Shown here: positions 44,463-54,524 of the stretch, in pieces
How positions within the stretch are numbered: position 1 is the stretch's first letter
Layout of the letters: the number at the start of each line of letters is the position of its first letter
Translations under genes and position numbers: made by a program
Source: Mucidula mucida
Taxonomy: Eukaryota; Basidiomycota; Agaricomycetes; Agaricales; Physalacriaceae
NCBI GenBank assembly: GCA_015501055.1
Contig: JADNYV010000017.1
Span: 310,001-374,000 of the forward strand
Length of the DNA stretch: 64,000 bases
Reading direction: 5' to 3'
The notes under the pieces: generated by a model
Told to the model about the DNA's origin: nothing
What the model saw: the letters and a program-made list of their open reading frames with translations, nothing else
Databases searched by the model: none

Positions 44463-45460
44463 ATGTTGTTCACCCTTTTGTTGGCGATTACGGGTGTCGC
44501 CGCCCATGGATACGTTCCCCAGATCAAGATCGGGAACGAATACATTCCTGGGTGGGATATCACCAAAGATCCTTACACGAAGCCACAGGTAGAATCGTTC
44601 GCGGATATCTGGGCAGTGCGTTACTCATTCATTGACATAGCCTCTTCGCGTCGTCCGTGGGACGAAGCTGGTATGTGCTTGCAATGTGGATGTTCTTTCG
44701 TTCTCAATAAGACGTCCAGGACTCTGGCTTCATTTCAGACGTTACATCGCCCGACATAACGTGTTCTATCGGAAACTCTGCGTTGCCTCCTGTAAGCCCT
44801 CTCAGCGTTGGTCTTAACACTTTCCTGACCTCAAAAAAGGGCCCCATTTCGGCGACCGTTGCTGCTGGTCAAACGGTAACGATGTTATGGAACACCTGGC
44901 CTATCGGACACTTTGGTCCCGTCCTCAACTATATGGCGAAATGCCCCACCAGCGACTGCTCGACGTACAAGGGCGATACGGGCTCTCCTTGGTTCAAGGT
45001 CTGTTTCCATGTCCACGATTTCGGATATTCATTCGTCTGATAAGCCTGCGTAGATTCAGCAGAGCGTGTTCGAGAACGGAGAATGGGCGTCGGACACGTT
45101 GGCGAAGAGCAACTTCACGTATGTCGTGCGTATTCCGAACAACATCGCGCCTGGGAGCTATCTTCTCCGGCATGAGAATCTCGCGCTGCATGGGGCCACG
45201 AATGTTGGCGGGGCGCAGTTTTATCCTGGTAAGTAGTTATCTTCATTCGTATATGTGTAGGTAGGGCTGACGGTCAATGCGTGACAGTGTGCGTGCAGTT
45301 GGATGTGACTGGGGGAGGCTCACTCACGCCGTCTGGGTTGTCGTTCCCTGGGACGTACTCTGCGGAGGACCCGGGGATCCACTTCAATGTGTATCAAGGC
45401 GATGCGGCGAACGAGGCGTATATTCCGCCGGGTGGGGATGTTTACCCTGGATTGACGTGA
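44463..45460 (+). CDS. AA9 lytic polysaccharide monooxygenase, 244 aa
   Basis: Six exons fit the family: 44463-44588, 44641-44670, 44720-44791, 44840-44998, 45054-45228 and 45288-45460. The signal peptide MLFTLLLAITGVAA is followed directly by His15, the N-terminal histidine of the copper-binding histidine brace. The second histidine is in IGHFGPVLNYMAKC. The typical late motifs LRHENLALHG and GGAQFYPVCVQLDVTGGG, with the axial Tyr in QFYP, are present. The enzyme would be secreted and cleave cellulose or related glucans oxidatively. There is no cellulose-binding module. The 48-base intron 44792-44839 is in frame and has a weak acceptor, so it might be retained. A tRNA-Lys gene follows 160 bp downstream. 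Confidence 0.9.
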
Positions 45461-45621
45461 AGTGCGCGTATTGATTATATGAGATGTTATGTGTGAAAGT
45501 TTGTTCAAAGGTCCATGATGCTTTTTAATGGAAGGAGCAGTGTTTTCATGATTGTTTGGAGCTGTACAGTCTCAGGAACCAAAAGTAAGATATGTATTAA
45601 TGCGTTGAGCATGCTTGGACA

Positions 45622-45714
45622 GCCCGCCTAGCTCAATCGGATAGAGCGTCAGACTTTTATCTTCAAGGCGGGACAACGATCTGAAGGCTGCGAGTTCGAC
45701 CCTCGCGGTGGGCT
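45622..45714 (+). tRNA. tRNA-Lys (TTT) with 19-base intron
   Basis: The acceptor strands GCCCGCC/GGTGGGC, D-arm AGCTCAATCGGATAGAGC, anticodon stem TCAGA/TCTGA and T-arm are intact. The loop CTTTTA-A carries anticodon TTT. The 19-base intron starts after the base 3' of the anticodon. It is the best-preserved of the three tRNA-Lys loci in the window. Confidence 0.92.
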
Positions 45715-45787
45715 ATGAATGCGATAAACTCTTTTGTTGGAATTGGTTACCTACCTACTGCCGTCTTTGGGTGATTCTCCGTGACCG

Positions 45788-45905
45788 AGCGGCGTGGCGC
45801 AGTAAATCGCCTCGGCGCTGTTACCAATGACCCGCCCGCGTTTTGAAACCGTTAGTAACGCGGCACGAGTATTAGGCACGTGATGTGGCGCCCGCGCGGC
45901 GCCTC
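45788..45905 (+). mobile_element. Diverged fragment of the hAT-type MITE family
   Basis: CGTGGCGCAGTAAATC resembles the MITE terminus (TAGGGTGGCGCAGTA). The stretch TTTTGAAACCGTTAGTAACG and then GGCACGTGATGTGGCGC match the interior of the MITE at 36459-36768. The outer bases TAGGG are lost and the other end is unclear. It starts about 73 bases after the tRNA-Lys (TTT) gene. Confidence 0.6.
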
Positions 45906-47017
45906 TGATTCCTGCTATTACATTCTCAACATGTCGATTACGAAAGTCAATTTCCCTACCATGTAGATCGCGAATCTCAAAATCACAACCTAGAGTATCA
46001 CTAAAGCAGGCGGCATCGCCTCTGATATTCGTCGTCGTACAATACGCATAACTCTGTCGCAGTTCTACATTATTTGGCAATCCAATGCAATAGTCAAGCC
46101 CATCCTCATCCGCAAATGGCGCGAGTCATTCCCCTCATGATCGATGGATGCCCATGAACAGGCAGACAAGCCCTCGGATTCTTGAGTACTTTCCACGTTG
46201 GTCGCCCTTCTGACGCACGGCGAGTGGCGAGTCCGCGCACTCTCAGTCGCTTACCAGAGAGTGCCACGGCCAGCAACAACTACGCCCCGCCGTGCACGGC
46301 TCCTTGCCGCATCGAGCAATCAGAGCCGGGAGTGTTTTCATCCGTTGGCTCTGCAATTCTGCAAGTAGCGGCACAGTCGGTGAGTGTGTCATTGCGCTTC
46401 CGGAACGATATTCGAGGCTGATGATTTAGGAACGGCGCATCGATGATCGCGCTGACGGTAAGCTCTAATTCACCTACGGTACCGCTATACGTATCATCAC
46501 TTGTATCAGTTATGCATCTAGCTTCACATCTACGTGACCCACCTCTTCGCTCAGAAGTGTCCCGTAGTTCATGTGATCAGACAGGGTGTGGCGTAAATAG
46601 ATCCACCATTCAGTCTCGGTAGATGTTTATCATGAGACGGTACAGGATCTGCGTTGATTGTGGCGGAGCGTGAGACGTTTGGGGAATGCGTCATGGAACA
46701 CGTTCAAGACATGCATATCCCCTACCGATAAGCCATGAAACTAGAATCGCCTTCCTCGGTCTCTAATTGCGGAACATGTCTGGATCTAAGAGGATTCATT
46801 GACTCAACAAGTCTCTGGCTCAAATTTCAAATCATAAGCCGAGAGCCAGCGGACCGGACCTACGTCGGCGTTTGCCGAATCGACTATCGCCGGTCGGCAA
46901 CTAATGCCATTAGTAGTAAGGCTTACTTTTTGACCACCACTACTGCCCGGTCACTGCGTTCTTCCCCTCCCTCCTCCTGGCTCTACTCTTCCACGAACAG
47001 TGGGATCTCCCACTATA
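45906..47017. other. Intergenic, no recognisable gene
   Basis: No gene or RNA is recognised. The last few hundred bases probably hold the promoter of the alpha/beta hydrolase. Confidence 0.5.
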
Positions 47018-48429
47018 ATGCCGCCACATCCGATACACTGCCTGGCTTACACGCTTTTGATCGTGCCCCCACTCTTACTCACGATATATCTCCTGGCCGC
47101 GTTTCCCAGTCCCCCCGATTCCCTATATCTTCATCCATCCCTGGCCAGCCTCCCCAAGACCTGCAAGTCATGGGATATATACCCCGAAGACTATTACCCT
47201 GGCGGAGCATATGTTGACTTCCCTTACGGCCGGGTGGGTCCATTTTCCCTGTGGCGCTACGTGGCCCGATTTGGCGCGTAGATGCTCTGAGACGCGGCGC
47301 TGACTTGATGGATGTCTTCTCTAGGTTCGATACTGGCTTATGGGTCCCGAAACGGGAGCAAAAGTGCGTCGCGATCGTGTTCCTAAAGATGGCAGGCGAT
47401 CGTCTGACCATTGACAGATTGTACTCATCCACGGCCTCTCTGTGCCCTCTCTAATATGGAAGGATATAGCGCCTGAGCTATCTGCGCGTGGTTATCGTGT
47501 ATTGCTGTATGGTACGAGGCCAAAACTATTGGTGCCGTTGAAAAGGTACTGATGCTAGGTCCAGACCTGTACGGACGTGGGTACTCTGACGCTCCAGAAA
47601 CACGCTATGACTCTCGACTGTATTCAACACAGCTAGCTCTGCTGATGCAGCACGTCGGCTGGGACCAGGCTGTCGTCGTCGGTGTCTCCATGGTACGGAA
47701 CTTTCCCTGGCTGCTCGCTCTTTTGACTGAGACCTTTGACTATAGGGTGGTGCCGTTGCGAGCTCCTTCACCGCAACTTTCCCCCACCTCGTCAAGGACA
47801 AGGTTGTCCTCATCTCGTCGACGGGAATTATCGAGGTATCGTACGACATTCATCACACCATGCCATAATCATTGAACTATGCCCCAGACGAGCGATCTTC
47901 CACGTACTTTGAAGTTTATGTCTTCTCCGATCGTCCAGAGCGTTACTTCAAGCATGCCCGTGCGGGTGAGTGATTTCGTTTACTAAAACGCGATGATCGA
48001 CTGATTGACACAGAAATTTGTGCAACGTCTAACGGATACCTCTTCGCCGTCTTCCGCGGATCCATTACAAGAGGTGCGCAAGCTCCTGTCTCCCTCATAC
48101 CCGTACCTGACGAGTTTCAGATTGTGCGTATACAATCCGCCCATCTGCCGGGTTTCGATGCCGCCATCGGGTCTTCTCTTCGTGACGGGCCCATTCGAGG
48201 ACTGCACTCCGCCTTCCAGTCACCTTCGTTCAACGGCCGAAAAGTGCTCATCATCCATGGCACTAAGGATACCGTCGTCTCTTTCAAATACGCATCCCAA
48301 ATAGCCGCCCTCCTCCCTCCAGGCGCCCAACACGAGCTCGTCACCGTCCCGGATGGCGGCCATGACCTCACGATCAGTCACCCCGCGCTCGTTCTCGAGG
48401 CCCTGCAAAAGTTCTTATCCCAGTCATGA
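47018..48429 (+). CDS. Alpha/beta hydrolase with N-terminal membrane anchor, 337 aa
   Basis: Eight exons join in frame: 47018-47233, 47325-47363, 47418-47511, 47565-47692, 47746-47835, 47888-47965, 48014-48073 and 48121-48429. A hydrophobic segment at residues 10-29 (AYTLLIVPPLLLTIYLLAAF) is a probable membrane anchor or signal. The core shows the oxyanion-hole HG in IVLIHGLSVP (H90-G91), DLYGRGYSDAP, the nucleophile elbow GVSMGG (S158), Asp in GTKDTVV (D285) and His in DGGHDLT (H316). This forms a complete Ser-Asp-His triad. It resembles serine hydrolases of the lipase/esterase type common in mushrooms; the substrate is unknown. All introns are GT-AG and the frame is unbroken. Confidence 0.88.
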
Positions 48430-48823
48430 TTGTTGTTCTCCTATCTCCCCTCCGGTTATTTATTGTTGTCCTATGCCCTCACATACATTGGCTGTACTCA
48501 TTCGTTCTCGACACGCTACGCTACGCACCCGCTTTTTGCTACCACTATGCCTACAATATGTACAACACGTTCGCACAATTTTGCTTCCATCGAATAATAT
48601 TTCTAGCAGTACATCATGGACGGCATTTTTCGACGATACGATATAGACTCATTAATCTTTTACCAACGCGGTTGCCCACTCGTTCAATACCACGTCGTCT
48701 TCTTTTCGCTCTTTGCTGAAAGAGGAGTTCTGCCATTGACGATGTCTTACGCTCTCGGATACACCATGAAGAAGAGCATAAAAGACATAAATCAGTACTC
48801 CTACTGGATCTAATGATCATCCA
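48430..48823. other. Intergenic, no recognisable gene
   Basis: 3' flank of the hydrolase. Short open frames on both strands without motifs. Confidence 0.5.
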
Positions 48824-48831
48824 CCGTACTG

Positions 48832-48955
48832 TAGACTCGATGCCAGTCGTTTCGTTGAGGTTGATGACAGTCGATCAACGCTCTGTCCGCCGAAGGGTTT
48901 CGATCGACTGTCATCAAACCTCTTGAGGCGGTTATCGACTGGCCTAGCGAGTCTA
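48832..48955. mobile_element. Foldback MITE, 124 bp, with 8-9 bp target duplication
   Basis: Almost the whole element is an imperfect palindrome. The termini are TAGACTCG and CGAGTCTA. Inner arms GAGGTTGATGACAGTCGAT and ATCGACTGTCATCAAACCTC are nearly perfect complements around a loop of about 30 bases. The flanks repeat CCGTACTG (48824-48831 and 48957-48964), or ACCGTACTG if counted as nine bases. Eight bases would suggest hAT, nine Mutator. It has no coding capacity. Confidence 0.8.
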
Positions 48956-48964
48956 ACCGTACTG

Positions 48965-49887
48965 AGAATAACACACACCCAAAAGACCAACTTTTCCCGA
49001 TGCATCTATTAGCTAGCAAAACCCGAAGTGTAAAAAACGAATATCGGTGGTAGACAGAGGAGCATATTGTATAAGGTGCTGGAACCATTGAGCCCATGGG
49101 CGGAGCAGTGCAATACTGCAGGAGATGCGAAATCGCGGCATTAGCCAGCCAAGATCAAACTATAGAGGACAAAAAAAAACGCAGTAAAGATGGCGGGGAA
49201 GAGCGCCGTCACAGAACGTCAAGGTAAGTAGTCGTAGCCCTGGGGTGGTTATTGTCTTGCTATTCGAGTCACAGTGGTCATTGTCATTCTCGAATAGGAG
49301 TTTGAAGGCACGTCGTGAGCAAGAAGAATACTACGTCGCGGGCGAAAAGCAGCATTGCGGACACATACAATTGGAAATATGGATGTAGGAATCATGAGGC
49401 GGGGGGATGGAGGTGTAAACTCACTGCCCCGAATTTCGGGCGGAGGCAAGCAGATATGCCGTCAGTCAGGCATTATCCGGGGCGCGAGGGAGACAACATC
49501 GGTTGCTCAGAGCCTAGTGTTGCGCGGCGGGTAAACGCAGGCGTGGACAGCGAGGCGGGAGACGTAACGCACAAGTGAAAAGCAGTGCTAGAAGATAAAC
49601 GGCGTCCGATGCGTGGAATGAGGTATACACGGGGATGGGGTAACGAATGGTCGACTGCTGAAGACGCACTGCTGGAGTGGTCGTGGGTTGGGCCCAGTGG
49701 TGATGGTTACAGTCGAAGAGTACATGTCACCGAAGTGTCACACATGTTGAGTTTTTGGGTCAAGTATAAACTAACGACGGAGGAAGGAAGGAAGGAAGGA
49801 AGTGTATTACTCAGCTGAGTACCATTAATACGGTAGATCCCTTGGGCGGTAGCCTAGCTCAAGAGCCCCCATTTCTACCCCTGATTT
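48965..49887. other. Intergenic with GGAA microsatellite
   Basis: No gene is recognised. A short (GGAA)n run of about five units lies at 49782-49801. Confidence 0.5.
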
Positions 49888-50514
49888 TCAAGCTGGCAGT
49901 TCTAGCGACCGGAACATCGGGGCCGAATCATACAAATCAAGGACGTCCGCAATCAACCGAGCCACTCGCTGTACGGACTTGCCGTGGAAAATGAGTATCT
50001 TCAGAATATGGACTGCATTCTCTGTGCGAATGGCCCGCTCCGGCTGGCGCAACCAGGTGAAGATGCTTACAAGATCCGAGAAATGCCTCATCTCTGATCT
50101 TGACCAGCTCATTAGATGCTGTACATAGCAATGCAGCATGTTCTGGAGACTCCACGTCGACATGACAGAACCGGCACAACCAACACTCTCAGGGAATTGC
50201 AGGCAGATACCGTTGGGCACGCCATAGCTATTCCAGGGCTAGGTTGTGATCGCTCAGAAGCAGCCGTGTCTTGCAAGGCTTTGCGATGCCTTGAGTTCGC
50301 AACTGAGAGATATTGTCGAAGTAGAGCACCTTATATTTTGGGGCTGCATCGGGCATTGGCTCCCGTCTGCCATGTAGTAGGTACAGTCTATCCGAGCTGT
50401 CAACACTCTTCTGCAAATCCAACTCGTAACACCTCTGAACGCGGAGATTAACTCAGAGACGGTATTTTGTGTGATTCTGCGTGGAGCATGTGAGAAACCG
50501 AGATCAAACAACAC
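49888..50514 (-). pseudogene. Decayed C-terminus of a non-LTR retrotransposon reverse transcriptase
   Basis: On the minus strand, two frames carry the tail of a LINE-type protein. One ends YFDNISQLRTQGIAKPCKTR with LLLSDHNLALE. The next holds the zinc-binding motif CRFCHVDVESPEHAALLC (C-x2-C-x10-H-x4-C), followed by ELVKIRDEAFL. This arrangement is typical of reverse transcriptase-like proteins in mushroom genomes. No catalytic domain is present nearby and the frames are interrupted by stops and shifts. It is a 5'-truncated, dead copy. Confidence 0.65.
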
Positions 50515-52117
50515 ACAATGAATGGTGAGTTATGAAGTTGTTGGGACTATTGACGGGAAACCCGGCAAATTCGAAACTGGGTTGTACTGACTACTTACAG
50601 GGCTAGGGCTTAGTTTGTATAGGCATATTTGTAAACATGTTTATAAACAGGCGTTTATAAATAGTGTGAACACGGTAGGTTGTGAAGCTCCTGGTTTTTG
50701 ATGTTTTATAAAGATGGCTGTGCATAGCCCTTAAATGAAGCTACACACAGTCAATCTTGGGCTTCCCAGCACCTGGGTCATGTCTGCCTACTAGCTCAAG
50801 TATCTCAATTGTCATCTTTCACACTTTTCTTTAGTTAGTGATATGTGCCAACAAGCTTTAAAGTCAATGGCAGCAAGTCCAGTGCACATGACCTCCTCGG
50901 CAATCTTGGCTGTGTTTCTAAACCAGTTTATAATATGGCTCTGGCATTTTTTTGAGTAACTGTTTATTATACCCCAAAATTAATATAAACTAAACCCTAC
51001 TTGAGATTCCAACAGTGGGGTTGGCAAAGAACAAAGTATGTTCTGAATATTCCCAATCCACGTTGATGGTCCCTTGATGTGCAAGACACACAGAGCCTCA
51101 AAGGCCAGACAAATATATCAGTCACCTGATTGTAGGATAATGTACCGAAGAAACTTAAGAAGCAGAACCAAGCACCTATATCTCAAGGGAATAATAGCAA
51201 GCTCCGTAAACAGAGGTGCAAGCATGGAATGCTAGTTTAGCCCCAATAAATGATGTACAAACATCTTCTGTACACCTTTTAACTCTAGCAGCAACTTCTG
51301 CAACATGTCCGCAACAACATCCCAAGAACTGAAGAAGAAGAAGGATGACATCCTAGTGATTGCCACTTCAATCACCAAGTTCCGCACCATGTGTATGTCC
51401 AGTCACATGTTGCGGAGCACCACTGCCATTGATGGTTTAAGCGCCACTTGTGAATCTCGCGCCTTGGGACAGTGGTGGGTTTTAAACACTGGTCCTGTCA
51501 TGAAAATCAGCATTCATCTATGGACAATCACTGTGACACACTTAAAAAAGTGCAACGGGAGGTACATAAGACCTCATGAATGCCATATAGCAAGATAAAA
51601 ATGGTCTACAGAGTACCATAGAGAGTGACAGTACACAGGCTACTTAGACACCCATTACATAGTAGTACCTACACATCTATATTTATTTGCCTTGTGTGAT
51701 GCCCACACAACAATCCAGAACCTATGGCACAACTCTGTCATTGCAGCACTCTCGCTGCACTCCAGGAGCGCATGAGTCTCTGTCGCAATGGCTGCACTTC
51801 AAAAACACCATTAGCACATAACTCAATTACAATTGAAATCTACCAATCACATACATACCCAACACTGTATAAGTACCCAGATGCCTCCCTATATCAGAAA
51901 TAGAATGTGTGCAGAGGGGCAACCCCTCAGTCAGAGCATCAACGCCCAAACACCGCCCAAAATATCCCAAAACGATGTACCCACCCCCAATTCCAATTGT
52001 AGTCTACTGGAAAAGACGCCGCCAGCACAATCCACACCCATTGTGTGGCTATGCTCAGCCCTCACCCACACTCCTTGCTACAGAAGCTGTCTAACGTCCA
52101 AGAGCAGAAGACTCCCC
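50515..52117. other. AT-rich intergenic region
   Basis: This region is richer in A and T than its neighbours. Around 50625-50665 it has overlapping GTAAACATGTTTATAAAC-type palindromes. The open frame at 51305-51598 starts with ATG and contains a KKKKDD stretch but no domain; I do not call a gene. Confidence 0.45.
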
Positions 52118-52300
52118 GCTACACAAGCAGCTGAGGGAGATCCCAATACAGAATTGCCTCGCTACACAAGCAGCTGAGGTCCAGAAACAGATTGCCCAAG
52201 GTCCACAACCATTGCCCCCATCTCATATAAAGAACAGCGTCCATAACCATTGCCCCCGTCTCATATAGAGAACAAGGTTCAGAACCATTGCCCTAAGAGT
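52118..52300. repeat. Two short tandem repeat arrays
   Basis: GCTACACAAGCAGCTGAGG occurs twice with a 42-base period (52118 and 52160). Next, ACCATTGCCCCC with TCTCATATA(A/G)AGAACA recurs about three times with a period of 36-38 bases (52205-52300). They lie just upstream of the 5' LTR. Confidence 0.7.
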
Positions 52301-52354
52301 GAGCTGTCTAAGCAAGCCGCGGAGAACAGAAAACAGATCTGATGATGGAACAGG

Positions 52355-52774
52355 TGTTATGAATTGCCATATTTTCACACTTTCACATCTTATCATATCT
52401 TATCGGGGGCCTTGTCTTATCAACCAACAGACTGTTTCATCATCTGTTTCGTCATCAATCATACTCCTGTTCATTACCGAAGCTGTACTCATGTTGGACA
52501 CACGCCTAACATATGGATGACATCATACATGCCGATACCTCATGGACTCCCTATTGTATACACACCACCGACACTCGTAGCACACATGGTTGGTTCAGTA
52601 TTATTACTTACATGCAGTTACCACTCGTATTTAATGGTTTCACGGACTAGTAGCATACAACACGGGGTCAAGGGCGTGGAGTTATCCCTAGCGGAAACAC
52701 GTATGGACAAGGAGTCCCAAACACAGGCTTACTAGTATATAAGCAGTAGTGTAGTATCATTGTACTTTAGTTCA
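52355..52774 (+). repeat. 5' LTR (part shared with the 3' LTR)
   Basis: About 420 bases from TGTTATGAATTG to TTTAGTTCA match 61471-61888 at about 95 percent by eye. The true LTR may continue to about 52920, because a primer-binding-like TTGGTCCCAGTAGCGCC begins at about 52929. That would mean the 3' LTR is truncated. Confidence 0.75.
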
Positions 52775-53376
52775 ACAGAAGATTGGAACTTACTTTCTAC
52801 CACCTACCACACATCCCTGATCGTCGATCAGCACTTCGCTGTTTGATCATCGCACATTTCCCCATCCCCTTTCCTGTTTACAGATCAACAGATTCCTAAT
52901 TCCAGCGCACGTCCGCATACATGTGTATTGGTCCCAGTAGCGCCGGCTAACAGTTAGAGATAACTGCCTCGGGTGCTGGAAGTAGCCGCTCTCACGAGAA
53001 TGAACTTTTGGCAGTTGCACTTCAGTGGGCGCTGTTTACGGGTCAACCCCCGTTCCCAGGAAAACTTTGGCTTACCTCACACCAGAGGGACGTCGGCTGG
53101 GCAATTGCGAACTTGTGATGAGCTCTTGGGCTCCGTAGATACGTAGTCAGTAGTCGGTAAAATAGCGTAGACAGTTACAATACCTACCTACTTTACTTAT
53201 CTTACAATACACACCATCATTCCCCAACCTACCAAGTCCTGGATTCTATCTCAGATCTAGGCGACTCCTCCTTATTCATCCAAACCTCTATTCCCTCACC
53301 CGTTTCATCCAAATCCGCATCACCCATATCCCCACTTTTACCTTTTCACTCTCTGATCCTATCACCCCAATTCATC

Positions 53377-54303
53377 ATGTCCAACGAAGCACCCGAAGCC
53401 GATTATCACACACCCGCTCATCACGCCGATGTCGAAATCAAAGGCAGATCCCTTGTCAACAAGCCGTATGACTATGACGGGGACAAGTCCAAGTACAAGA
53501 GCTGGTGGCGATCGATGTTCACATACATCCGTGACAAGAAGAACAACCTCACATCTGACTCCGAAAGGATCAATGTTGTTCTCTCCTACATCCGAGGAGA
53601 TCACATTGATACATGGGTCCAGAACTACTCGGATCAGAACTTCGACGAGGAAGAAGAGGAATGGACAGTCTCTTGGACTGAGTTCAAGGAGAACTTGAAG
53701 GAGCAATTTGTGGATTCCAACCTCGCGCGAGACGCGCAAGATCAGATCAAGCGGTTGCGCCAGGGGCAAGACACTGCTCAAGATTTCTTCCAGAAGTTCT
53801 AGGTTCTGCTCACTCAGGCGGAATACTCAAAGGATGACACATATGTCATACGTCTTCTCGAGACCAATGTCAACGAGAAGATCATTGACCAGATCTATGG
53901 CAGCCGAGACGGGTTGCCGGTGAAGTACAAGGATTGGAAGGCACAGATCATCCAGATCGATCAGCTATGGAGAAGGCGAATGGCGAGCAAGAGGTCTGGC
54001 ATGCAGTCCCGGCCCCAAGCTCCGCAGGCGGCTACATCGAGAGCCAATCCAACAAATCCACCCCCGACGCCGATCACACGACGAGATGCCACCGGTGTTA
54101 CCTATGGAGGAGCCGGCAGGCCGATGGACATTGACAACGCACATTGAAGAGGACTCTGCTTCAGCTGTGGTGAACACGGCCATGTCAGCAGGTTCTGTCC
54201 CAAGAAGTGACCCCAGACGATTCGGGGTCTATGGACCGAAATGAATGACGAGGAGAAGAAGAAGCTGGCCGAAGAGTTGGGTTTTGTGAAGCTCCCGCAG
54301 TAG
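53377..54303 (+). pseudogene. gag of the Ty3 element, three in-frame stops
   Basis: One reading frame runs from ATG 53377 to 54303, with premature stops at 53800 (TAG), 54145 (TGA) and 54208 (TGA). The capsid-like part contains WWRSMFTYIRDKKNN and FVDSNLARDAQDQIKRLRQG. A CCHC zinc knuckle (CFSCGEHGHVSRFC) lies near 54155-54200. No frameshift is needed, so decay of gag was by point mutation alone. Confidence 0.85.
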
Positions 54304-54524
54304 ATGCAGTCCTGCCAGAGCAGTCATCAAGGGAAAAGTCGTCAGATGCAGAATCTATTTATAGTACTGGTACTGATACGCCTAAAATATCATCGACGAC
54401 TTCACCAACAAAACCTGCGAAAGAAAGATTTGAGCCAAACACGCTCGAGTGGATTGCACAACGGCTAAGAGAGGATGAAGTGCTGAGAGCAGTGGGAGTT
54501 TTGAGAGCATGGATGCCGGAGCGG

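Noticed and set aside
51305..51598. 97-codon open frame with ATG
   Set aside because: Lies in AT-rich sequence without neighbours or motifs; insufficient support.
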